Source: Brachycybe producta | Taxonomy: Eukaryota; Arthropoda; Diplopoda; Playtdesmida; Andrognathidae | Assembly: GCA_036925085.1 (NCBI GenBank) | Contig: JAUPFP010000068.1 | Span: 124,001-188,000, forward strand | Length of the DNA stretch: 64,000 nt | Reading direction: 5' to 3' | Part shown: positions 56,101 to 64,000 of the stretch, piece after piece | Numbering within the stretch: position 1 is the stretch's first letter | Layout: each line of letters starts with the position of its first letter | Translations under genes and position numbers: made by a program | The notes under the pieces: generated by a model | Database searches by the model: none | The model's input: the letters and a program-made list of their open reading frames with translations, nothing else | Told to the model about the DNA's origin: nothing

Positions 56101-58905
56101 TGAACTCTTTTTTTTTTGAGCAAGGTTCCGTCACTGAGAAACCTTAAAATTAGGCTACTTAATAAAACAAGAGTTTATCTACTGAGAGTTTAAATTTAAG
56201 TTGAAGTGTCCACTTGTCTTCTTGAATTTTTCCGATCATATCACTTGAACCCTCAAAGCAGGGTTACAACATTGAAAACGCTGTTCAAGGTGACTCGATA
56301 AAACAGAATTATTTTATCTATGTTGGAACCCATACTCAGAGAGTTCCAATTCAAGTTGAAGCGTCAAGTGTTCTTGAATTTTCGAGCCATAGCACTTAAA
56401 TGTCAACTTGAACCCTCCGAGCAGGGTTCCATCACAGAAAACTCTGCTCAAAATTACTCAATGAAACTGTTTATCTATGCCGGAACCTTGCTCCGAGGGT
56501 TGAAGACCAAAAGTTGAACTTCAAGTGTCAAGTTTTCTTTTTAACTGTGAACCATCAACTTGAACCCTCCGAGCAGGGTTCCATATATCACATAGAAACC
56601 CTCAACTCGAGGTTATACTCATTAAAACAAAAATTTTTCTATGTTGAAACCCTGTTGTGAGTGTACAAGACTTGAGTTGAACTTCAAGTGCCAAGATTTC
56701 TGATTGAATTTAGGTCATGACACTTGGACGTCAACTTTGAAACCTTCCGAGTTGGCTTCCATCATAAAAAAAATACGTTCAAGGGGTTCTCAGTATACGT
56801 TTTTTTTTTCTTCTATATCAGAACCCTGTGTAGGAGAGTTCAAGTTGAAATTTTAAATAAAATGTTTTCTTCTTGAATTTCGGTTTTAGTTTCTTAGAAA
56901 CATATTATTTTAGAAGAAATTTAAAGTGTACTTGAAAGTTGACGAGCAAAAAAAAAAATTACGGGCCTTCATTTTATAACGATATATCGTTCAAAATAAA
57001 CTATCACAATTTGAAGACCATTTTCGTTTTATAATGTTTTGGTTGTCAATTTCTCATAAAAAAAACCATTGAATTTTTCACATTTTTTTTTCCTTCAAAC
57101 TGCAATAAATAGCTTATTTTGAAAGATACAGTTAGAAATATGCTATCAATAATTTTCCTTTTCTAGTCTTTAAAAAATAAGTACTTGAAGGTTTATAGCA
57201 AAATTCACAAACTCAAAATACCAGCTACACATTTCATCGTACCCAAGAGTTAAAACACGATTTTGACGTCAACTTTAGGTAAAATCTCCGTTGCCATCTG
57301 TTACGAACGTCACCATCCTCAGAGTTGGATGACTTACGGACTCAACGGTGCCGAGATTGTGTTCAATCCGTCGGCGACCGTCGGAGGACTGAGGTAATAC
57401 CCTAATTTATACGATCAAACGAAAAATATATGAACAATAACAGAGGCTTCGCATATTAAAACAGCGAACCGTTGTGGGGTATCGAGGCTAGGAACGCTGC
57501 CATCGCAAACAGTTACTTCACCTGTGCCATCAACAGAGTCGGAACCGTACGTTACTTTTTCTCTCTCGTTAAACGAGAACGGTTTCTTATCGTAAAATCC
57601 CTTCCCCTCTTAGTTAGTTGTTTAAATTTTATTATATTTTTTTAAGGAACATTTTCCGAATGAATTCACTTCCGGAGATGGTCAAGCAGGTAATTATGGA
57701 CATTGACGGTTATTTTTTTTGTTTGCGTTTTTTTTTTTTAGTTTAAAATCGAGAAAATCAACTCAATGCCTGTGTTTTTTTTTGGATTTGTAGCTCACAA
57801 TGACCTGGGACACTTTTACGGTAAAATACTACTGCGTTGAGTTGTTTTTGACTCTGAATGAATCGTCGAACTGTTTCCTTCTCACATGGGGCCGTGAATT
57901 TTCAGGCAAACTGCATGGTTGTGTTTGACCACTGAAACAGCTGATAAAAATAAAAAAAAAACAAGCCAAACACTTGATTGATCATCAAACTTTGATCGAA
58001 CAGCTGATGGATGATCAAATTCAAGTGAAAAACTTAATTGACCACTTGAATTTTGATTAGAAAACTGTTTTCTAAGTGTGCTTGCTCTAAACATCAGCAG
58101 TTGTGGTTTGACCAGTGTTCAATATGTCATCCTTTTTGACCGCGAACTGAGCGTTCAATGATCAGTAAAGGCTTGTGTTTCGTAATATAGCGGTGCCGTA
58201 AAAATACGGTAAATGACGACACAAAAAACCGTTTTCATAAACGTAAATGAATGGGGTTTTCTCGAGAACCGTAAGCAACACAGCTCTCGAGAAAACCACA
58301 TTCATTTACATCCACGAACACGGTTTTTCGTGACGTCATTTACCGTATTTTTACGGCACTGCTATATTACAGTACCGCTATTTTAGAAAACCCAGGCTTA
58401 AGGCCTGGCCCATTTGCATAAAGATTTTATATAAAAAAAATCATCCATTCAATTTTTGAAAATCGCAAATTTTGATTGCAAATAACAAACTTATATGAAT
58501 TTTCTGTTACATGCAATCGTAACGGACAGGATCGAGCTACGTTGCAGCTCCCGATGGCTCGCGAACACCGGTACGAGATCCATTACAACAATTCGCCTTT
58601 CGAAAATGTCTCTAACTAACTAACTTCGGTTATATTTTTTCTTCTTCAGGGTTTATCGCGTACAAGAGACGGTCTTCTCATTTCTGAAATGGATCTGAAT
58701 CTTTGCAGACAGATAAAAGACCACTGGGGATTCAGAGTAATTAAGACGGATCGTACGATTGGCTCACTCGGTTTTAAAGAAGTTTTCTTTTACATTATAT
58801 CTGTTTACACAGATGACTCAACGTTTGGACATGTACGCAGATGCGATCAATAAAACTCTCGATCCAGACTATCAGCCACCGGTTCTCGGAGAACCTTCGG
58901 ACTAA
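53170..58905 (+). CDS. UPB1: Beta-ureidopropionase (386 aa)
   Basis: Thirteen exons: 53170-53270, 53434-53693, 55419-55513, 55606-55690, 55761-55837, 55941-55995, 57279-57393, 57465-57546, 57647-57689, 57794-57820, 58530-58570, 58650-58736, 58813-58905; 1161 bases in one frame (human 384 aa). It hydrolyses N-carbamoyl-beta-alanine and N-carbamoyl-beta-aminoisobutyrate in the last step of pyrimidine breakdown, in the cytosol. The nitrilase-family triad is present: Glu near 118 (CLQETW), Lys195 (SRKNHIPR), Cys232 (AICYERHHP). Other signatures are [28 protein letters not shown] and [12 protein letters not shown]. The N-terminal [20 protein letters not shown] extension is that of the animal enzyme. 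Introns 2 and 6 hold tandem repeats, intron 10 a foldback. Donors after exons 3, 4 and 5 have T at +3. Confidence 0.97.
53940..55290. repeat. Array of AAGTAACTGT/ACAGTTACTT hairpin units in UPB1 intron 2
   Basis: Five well-preserved units of about 93-98 bp run from 54081 to about 54560, each with AAGAACTGTTTTCATAAAG, then AAAAGTAACTGT and ACAGTTACTTTTT. Two unit subtypes (TTTTATAAAG versus ATTTTCTAAAG before AAGAACTG) are interspersed. Degenerate longer units (about 160-180 bp) continue to 55290. Each can fold on its own. Confidence 0.9.
56165..56880. repeat. Tandem array of GGAACCCTGCTC..GTTCAAGTTGA units in UPB1 intron 6
   Basis: Four to five units of about 155-165 bp (near 56165, 56326, 56485, 56645, 56822), each palindromic: GAGGGTT(C)AAG..GTTGAA then CAACTTGAACCCTCCGAGCA. 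Single copies lie at 38085, 53852, 52060 and 60945-61080. Confidence 0.85.
56890..57200. mobile_element. Degenerate foldback family A copy in UPB1 intron 6
   Basis: TCGTTCAAAATAAACTATC and TAGCTTATTTTGAAAGATAC in inverse order, ending TTTTCTAGTCTTTAAAAA. Confidence 0.5.
58182..58370. mobile_element. Foldback in UPB1 intron 10
   Basis: GTAATATAGCGGTGCCGTAA at the left end and TTACGGCACTGCTATATTAC at the right; the 37-base arms differ at one position. Inner arms carry GTTTTCTCGAGA / TCTCGAGAAAAC. Outer sequence AAGGCTTGTGTTTC / AAAACCCAGGCTT also pairs. Confidence 0.9.
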
Positions 58906-59021
58906 AAATCGTGATGGGCTCGCTTTAACCAAAAAAAGAAAAAAAAAACCGCTTTCAGTCCGCTTTCTTAGCTTCTTCTTTATACACGTTTAGAAGCAAC
59001 AATATTTAAAAAAAAAACAGG

Positions 59022-59027
59022 AATAAA
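59022..59027 (+). terminator. UPB1 poly(A) signal
   Basis: AATAAA 117 bases past the UPB1 stop codon. Confidence 0.6.
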
Positions 59028-59052
59028 TATTAAGTTGGTTTATGGTACTTAC

Positions 59053-59222
59053 CTTTTGTCGTCGTTCTCGTATCTCGTACACAGATTTCTCCAAGTTTCG
59101 AATTGCCCGATCTTACGGTGTCCACACGGTAAACGCGAAGTCGCCCTCCGTCTGGTCGTACCGTTAAGACACTGTAATTGCGAACGGATCTCGAACTTAT
59201 CGACGGTTAGTTTTGCAAACAC
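59053..59222 (-). CDS. Possible coding exon on the minus strand (partial, unidentified)
   Basis: Between AACTTAG|GTG (59223) and a strong donor AAAAG|GTAAGT (59052) one frame is open for 56 codons (VFAKLTVDKFEIRSQ, CLNGTTRRRATSRL, CGHRKIGQFETWRNLC). The segment is CpG-rich like the real exons here. Upstream, GAATATGGCCGCC resembles a YY1-type start region, but that ATG runs into a stop. The transcript would run antisense into UPB1, and no downstream exon was found. It could be part of a 5' UTR or chance. Confidence 0.3.
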
Positions 59223-59429
59223 CTAAGTTACGAACGATTCGAATTACTTTTGCAAGATATACGGCCGGCGGCCATATTCTAAAACGTTGCTTTACGACAA
59301 AGCACTATAAGCTTAAACAAATTTAAATTTAAAAAACTTGTCTCTCTTCGTGTTTTAAGCTTTGACTTTTATTTTAAGCAACGTTTTAGAGTCTTAGACT
59401 ATACAGTGAGTTACTTTTACTTTCAAAAA

Positions 59430-60770
59430 GGAAATTAAAAATCTGTAAAATATTCAATGAATATAGCTGATTTTTGAACTGTTTGGTTATTTTGCGTTTC
59501 AGAAGAGCAACACTAAGGACAAATTGAAAATATGCGTTAGAAACTAGAATGGTACCCGGTAGCTGAATCACTTAGAGCGACCACAGATAGTCGGTGACGG
59601 ACTAAATTGTAGTAGGATCCGCGCACACAACCAACAGATGTCTGAGGCCGACAACGCAAGCGCGAGACGACCGTCAGTTTGTCGGTGGTTGTGCTTGTGC
59701 GTGGATGCGCCTACCATCATGCACGCGAGCACCGTCCAGAAACTTACGTAAAAAACTGTAAACCGCCCGACTAATTAGTAGCTCACGTGCGCGTCCACGG
59801 CCGAGTACAAAATCTTCGACAATCGGGTCGGTGGGAAAAATGAAACATGTCTCATCTTTTTTTGTTGGCTCGTCTATTTAGTCGGCCATGTGCGTTGCCT
59901 TCGAAGAAGCCATGCCGTTCATTCTGACCAACTAAACGTCTGCCACCGATTGTCTGTCATCTGCGGTCAAAATAAAAACTTTTCAATGCGCAACATAGAT
60001 ATTTCGAGCATATTCTTCATTTTTTTTTCTTTCCATTTTTTCGATGTTAAGATTTTTCGATTTTCTCGAGTACAATATTTTTTATAAAAATATCGCACGA
60101 TATTTAAAAAAATATAGAAATATCGCTATATCGAAAATTTTGCGAGCCCTACTTTTCATACAGAAAAATTTTAAAAAAATGTCCGCTTAAAGTTTGGATC
60201 ATTTTCAAACTTATATTTGTATCCACTTGTTGTGGTTTAGCGTATCGTATCACCGTTGCGTATCGTACCCGTATCATTCACTGATACGGATACGGTGTAC
60301 ACGCTACTCGATGTTTCTCGTATCGTCAATGCGTTGCGTTTCAAAATGCACGATACGAGATTGCAGACGTCCCCGTTTCATCTAGTTTCATTTCAACTGC
60401 CGAAATGACGTCGAGTTCCCAAACGCGAATGAACAAATATTGTGCAACGGAGTGACCTGAGCGCGCTGCGCTCGTCCCAACTTACTCCACCGCGTATATC
60501 GTATCGTTTCTTTGATGTGACGGGAAAACAACCTACAAATGACCGATCGGGTTCGTTGCGTTTCTTTGTATCATATTTTGATACGAAACGATACTACCGC
60601 TAGCTGTATCCATTGATACGCATCGGGGATACGATACGCAGAAATGCAACAAGTGGATACCTGGCTTTAAATGATCGAGCTACCTTTCTAGTTTCTAAAA
60701 CACATTCAAGTTTCTCTTAATTTTACTTTTAAAAAGCAGAATAACCGCAAAGATAATTATAAAACCAGCT
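59430..60770. mobile_element. Foldback family A copy with nested insertions
   Basis: Left half 59430-59577 (GTTAGAAACTAGAATGG), right half about 60660-60770 (GAGCTACCTTTCTAGTTTC). Between them lie a foldback with GACCACAGATAGTCGGTG / CACCGATTGTCTGTCATCTGC ends (about 59578-59975), a short CGATATTT-rich stretch, and the element at 60219-60660. Confidence 0.65.
60219..60660. mobile_element. Foldback filled with GTATCGTATC words
   Basis: Ends GTATCCACTTGTTGTGG and GCAACAAGTGGATAC. GTATCGTA or its complement GATACG occurs at least fifteen times inside, in both orientations. Confidence 0.85.
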
Positions 60771-61107
60771 TAAAGTAAAATAAAAACATGAAAAGTTTTT
60801 TTAAAAAAATTAATATACACTTAATTACCATAATTAACCAACATGTTTTAATTACTTTTTAACAATCACATCATATTTTTTAAATAAAGAAAAATCAAAT
60901 ATTTTTTTCTAAGACAATTTGAAATTTTTTTTTATCATTTTAAAGTTCACCATTGAAGTTCAACTTGAACAGAGTTACAACATAAGAGTGGAAAAAAAAC
61001 CCCGTTCGATGGTACTTTATATAAAAAAGGGGTTTCGTTAAGGTGGAACTCTGTTCAGAGGGTTCAAGTTGTAGAATCATGTACAAGATTCCATCTTGAA
61101 TTTGGTC
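60771..61107. other. AT-rich spacer with a GTTCAAGTTG repeat copy
   Basis: Mostly A/T runs; 60945-61080 holds one palindromic copy of the GAACTCTGTTC..GGGTTCAAGTTG family. No gene seen. Confidence 0.5.
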
Positions 61108-61616
61108 GTTATGCCCGATTCACATCAAGCTGACAAAACAACAAACAAAACAGAAACTCAATTAGTGTTTCGAGACAAATTGGTGACAATTCTAAAACAT
61201 TTCATGCAACTTTTGTGTTTTGTTTTGTCAGCAATTTCTCAAACTATTTTCATGTCTTGCCACAAGTCGGTAAACATAAAAAAGTTTTAATTTTGTCTCT
61301 GTATATTATGCAACATTTTTGTCAAATCTTGTCTGTGCAACTGTGGACCCAGTTAGTATTAAAACAACAACAGAACAGTTGTTTAGTAAAACAGTTATAG
61401 AAACCGTAAACAGTTATAGAAACAAAAACAAAACCCAATTTGTTTGTGTTGTGTCACAAATTTGTTGTGGTTTTGTCTTCTTGAGTATACTGCTGACAGT
61501 TGTTTCAGATTTGGTTTGTTTTCAAACTCTGCTTTTTCTGTCATTTTTGTTGTGTTTTTGTCTCGAACTCCGTGTTGCGTTTTTTTTTCGGCTTAATGTA
61601 AATCGGGCCTTCAGAA
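61108..61616. mobile_element. Foldback filled with ACAAAAC/GTTTTGT words
   Basis: GCCCGATTCACATCAAGC on the left; GGCTTAATGTAAATCGGGC on the right. The interior repeats GACAAAAC / GTTTTGTC and AAACAGTT in both orientations. Confidence 0.8.
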
Positions 61617-61745
61617 TCATTTCAAGAGAATTTTAAATCTTTGCCCAATTTTTTTTTCTGTTTATTTAAATGCACTGCATTTAATGTATACATTTTCATA
61701 ATTAATATCAATTAATTAGAGTGCCTGCTTTTAATAGTTTCTTTT

Positions 61746-62147
61746 TTGGGATGGGCCATTCGAATCTTCGAATCCTCGAATCCCGCGCGAATCTTGAAAA
61801 ATATTCGAGATTCGAAAACTGGAATCTTCGCGCTTTTTTTTCGTCTTTCGAATCTTTCGAATCCTAACCTTTAAAAAAATCTGCTAAAAACTTTGATAAA
61901 ATTAGTTTTAACTCCATTGACGTCCAATAGAAGCGTTCACTAACAAAAAAAAACCCGGCCATTGTTGCAACCCCGGATCTTACCAATATTACCACACTTG
62001 TTTTTTTATTATTAATAATTTAATATTTAATATTATTTCATTTATTTGTATTTTTCTTAATGAATAATATAGGATTCTTATATTGAAGGATTCGAGAATC
62101 TTTTAGGATTCGGATTCGAGAAAAGTTAGGATTCGTCCCCACCTCTA
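61746..62147. mobile_element. Short relative of the satellite-bearing hAT-like element
   Basis: GGGATGGGCCATTCGAATC on the left, AGGATTCGTCCCCACCTCTA on the right. It shares TCCATTGACGTCCAATAGAA and TTAATGAATAATATAGGATT with 46733-49211 but has only about two GGATTCGGATTCGAG units. Flanking duplication not clear. Confidence 0.85.
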
Positions 62148-62632
62148 GTATTTTTAAATTAAAAAAATGTATATGTTTTTTTTAAAAATAAAATTAAATA
62201 AAATAAGATAAGATAATAAGAATTGTTTTTAATCAATTTTTTTTAACTAACCCTTCTCAACCGGAAACAAAACTTACAGTGTTGCAAACGTTATAAACAT
62301 ACACTATGAGACGCGGTCTGCAGACACACCGTCTCTCACAGATAAAGTCTGTCAACTGTGTCAAACCAACGTAATACAATTGAAGTTAATTAACTTTAAA
62401 TGTATTTAAGCTCAAATGTATGCTCAAATGGTATAAAACACATCGACATAACTGACACCATAATAACACATTCTGTACTAAAAAAATATGATTTGACAGC
62501 GTAACATATGGCCTACTGGCTAGAACAACTATTTGTACAAGAAGTTCAAGAACTATTGCTAATTGCTATAACAATTATAGACTAGAGAGAGAGAGAGAGA
62601 GATCACTTCAATTAAAAGTGAAATTTTCAACT
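62148..62632. other. AT-rich spacer, no gene seen
   Basis: Contains a (GA)n run near 62585-62602 and scattered inverted words; no exon supported. Confidence 0.4.
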
Positions 62633-63511
62633 AGGGTGGCCGATTTTTTTTATTTAAATCAAATAAATCGTTTTTTGTTATTTAAATCAGATTTTTTTGA
62701 TTTTTTTTTTTCCATTTATATGAAATATTAAATTTTTTTATGATGATGTTTGCAAAAATGAGTAATAACAACATTGTTAATTGTTAAGTTGTTAGTAAAA
62801 TTAATTGCAAAATAATAAAAAAAATGTTAAGAAACATTCAAATTTGAAAATAATAAGTTTCAAGCACTTTTAATTTAACATTCTGAACTTATAAACACGA
62901 GCTTTGCAGCCTTTTCAGTTCCCAAAGCAAATCAGTGCCTCAGAGGTAAACTGTGTTAAGTCACTTTTTTTTAAAAAAAAAAAACACAATTTTACATCTT
63001 ATGAAGATGTAAAATTGTGTGTTTTTTTTTTTAAAAAAACACGAATTTTACATCTTATGAAGATGTAAAATTCGTGTTTTTAAACAGCTTGTCAAGTTCT
63101 ATCAGCAGTAAACAGTGTTAAGTCCACAGTTTTACACATTGGCTACTTGATGGTGATATACCATGTTACGTCCTATTCCTTCAATGAAGAACAAAACTAT
63201 TTAAATGACTCCACTGTAAAATTTACTTTTGGTGACGTTAACACAGTTTACCTCGGAGGCTCTTAAATAGATTACTATTACTATTTATATCTATGTGTCC
63301 CTTTTTAATGATTTCCACCAGTCAATTGGGGATACTTCCTCAAGCATACGTTCTTATTATCTTCATAAAAAAATACCACCGGACTTTATTTTATAAACAT
63401 CGAGAAAAATGCTGCGAACCGTTTTATTTTTATTGTAAAATTTAAATGTGAATTTTTTTTTTAAAAAAAAATCATTTGCTTTAAATTATGATTTAAATCA
63501 CTGCCACCCTG
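62633..63511. mobile_element. hAT-like non-autonomous element with perfect 8-bp duplication
   Basis: TAGGGTGGCCGAT on the left and ATCACTGCCACCCTG on the right; flanks TTTTCAAC at 62625-62632 and 63512-63519 are identical. Subterminal ATTTAAATCA words face inward from both ends. The interior holds an inverted-repeat insertion (62937-63260) and two adjacent hairpins. Confidence 0.9.
62937..63260. mobile_element. Foldback nested in the hAT-like element, with twin hairpins
   Basis: Arms GAGGTAAACTGTGTTAAGTC / GACGTTAACACAGTTTACCTC. Hairpin 1: CACAATTTTACATCTT, loop ATG, AAGATGTAAAATTGTG (62985-63019). Hairpin 2: ACACGAATTTTACATCTT, loop ATG, AAGATGTAAAATTCGTGT (63039-63077). Confidence 0.85.
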
Positions 63512-63519
63512 TTTTCAAC

Positions 63520-63956
63520 TAAATCTTTTGAAAAGTTTTAACAATAATTTTTGGTAATTATATCGATAAAAACTTTGTTTGGCATCAAAGAAATAAAATT
63601 AAAACACAGTTGAAACCGTATTTCAAAGAATTTTTATGCTGTTTAAAAAAAAAATATATATTTCGTATAAAACGGTTTCCACTGTTATTTTACTGTATTT
63701 AAGTAGATAATGTTTAATGTGTGACAAGAATCACAAACAAAACGAAAAATCGACAAATTCAAAAGTATATTATTGTTTATAGCACAGTTGCCGCACTCTT
63801 TAATTTGTAACTTATGACGTCATAAGGGTTTCGTCTCATAGAAACGAGATTTTAAGCAAAACTTCTCAACCGTTTGATAATAATCTCGGGTACTTTTGTT
63901 ATTATTATTACCTACTTTTTTCTAATCAGAGACCAAATAACGCAAGTCAAACTTTT
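63520..63956. other. AT-rich spacer, no gene seen
   Basis: Pieces of inverted AAAACTTTG / AACGGTTTCCACTG words suggest another decayed foldback (about 63560-63690); a TGACGTCA site lies near 63815. Confidence 0.4.
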
Positions 63957-64000
63957 ACAGGCAATTAGAAATCGGGACAAACAGAAGTTGGCTCCGCCCT
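63957..64000. mobile_element. MITE family C, left end cut by the window edge
   Basis: ACAGGCAATTAGAAATCGGG then AGTTGGCTCCGCCCT, identical to the family start. Confidence 0.9.

Noticed and set aside
1-64000. tRNA, rRNA or other structural RNA genes
   Set aside because: No stretch showed tRNA box A/B spacing or recognisable rRNA or snRNA sequence. The many hairpins belong to transposon arms.

Overview
The window is nuclear DNA from an AT-rich, intron-bearing animal genome. It carries animal gene families (ARPC3, PPM1D/WIP1, SPECC1L/cytospin-A, ZSWIM7, beta-ureidopropionase, C2H2 zinc-finger genes) with many short spliced exons, and it is dense in small palindromic DNA transposons. The species cannot be named from the sequence. 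An invertebrate is likely, and an invertebrate deuterostome such as a tunicate is my guess only.

Layout. 0-6.5 kb: three C2H2 zinc-finger genes on the minus strand; the second and third are paralogues sharing an N-terminal module. 6.5-14 kb: transposon-rich, with a small three-exon gene for a probable mitochondrial membrane protein (9.6-11.0 kb, plus) and a nest of DNA transposons at least four levels deep (11.7-13.9 kb). 14.05-15.36 kb: last exon of a minus-strand gene whose product has four HCF-1-binding-type tetrapeptides. 17.3-18.1 kb: a doubtful two-exon ORF. 18.87-20.32 kb: complete ARPC3 (7 exons, plus). 23.27-27.12 kb: complete PPM1D-like phosphatase (5 exons, minus). 31.3-45.2 kb: SPECC1L (14 coding exons, plus, with a probable far upstream 5' exon). 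45.7-50.5 kb: complete ZSWIM7 (5 exons, minus), tail-to-tail with SPECC1L. 53.17-58.91 kb: complete UPB1 (13 exons, plus). 59-64 kb: a possible minus-strand exon, then transposons.

The reading frames of all five recognised multi-exon genes close exactly across every proposed junction, so their exon maps are firm. The genes are housekeeping functions: actin nucleation (ARPC3), actin/microtubule crosslinking (SPECC1L), stress-kinase and p53 dephosphorylation (PPM1D), Rad51-paralogue-dependent recombination (ZSWIM7) and pyrimidine catabolism (UPB1). They do not form one pathway. The order SPECC1L-ZSWIM7-UPB1 is nevertheless notable, because in human its members are split between two paralogous regions linked by adenosine A2 receptors.

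The most unusual content is non-coding. (1) Several transposon families have a short terminal word amplified into arrays, up to a 2.1-kb 24-bp satellite inside a hAT-like element in a ZSWIM7 intron. (2) Different foldback families share similar ends next to TTAA. (3) A MITE family with ACAGGC ends has 9-bp target duplications. (4) More than a third of the 5' splice sites have T at +3, including five of the form G|GTTCG(A/T).
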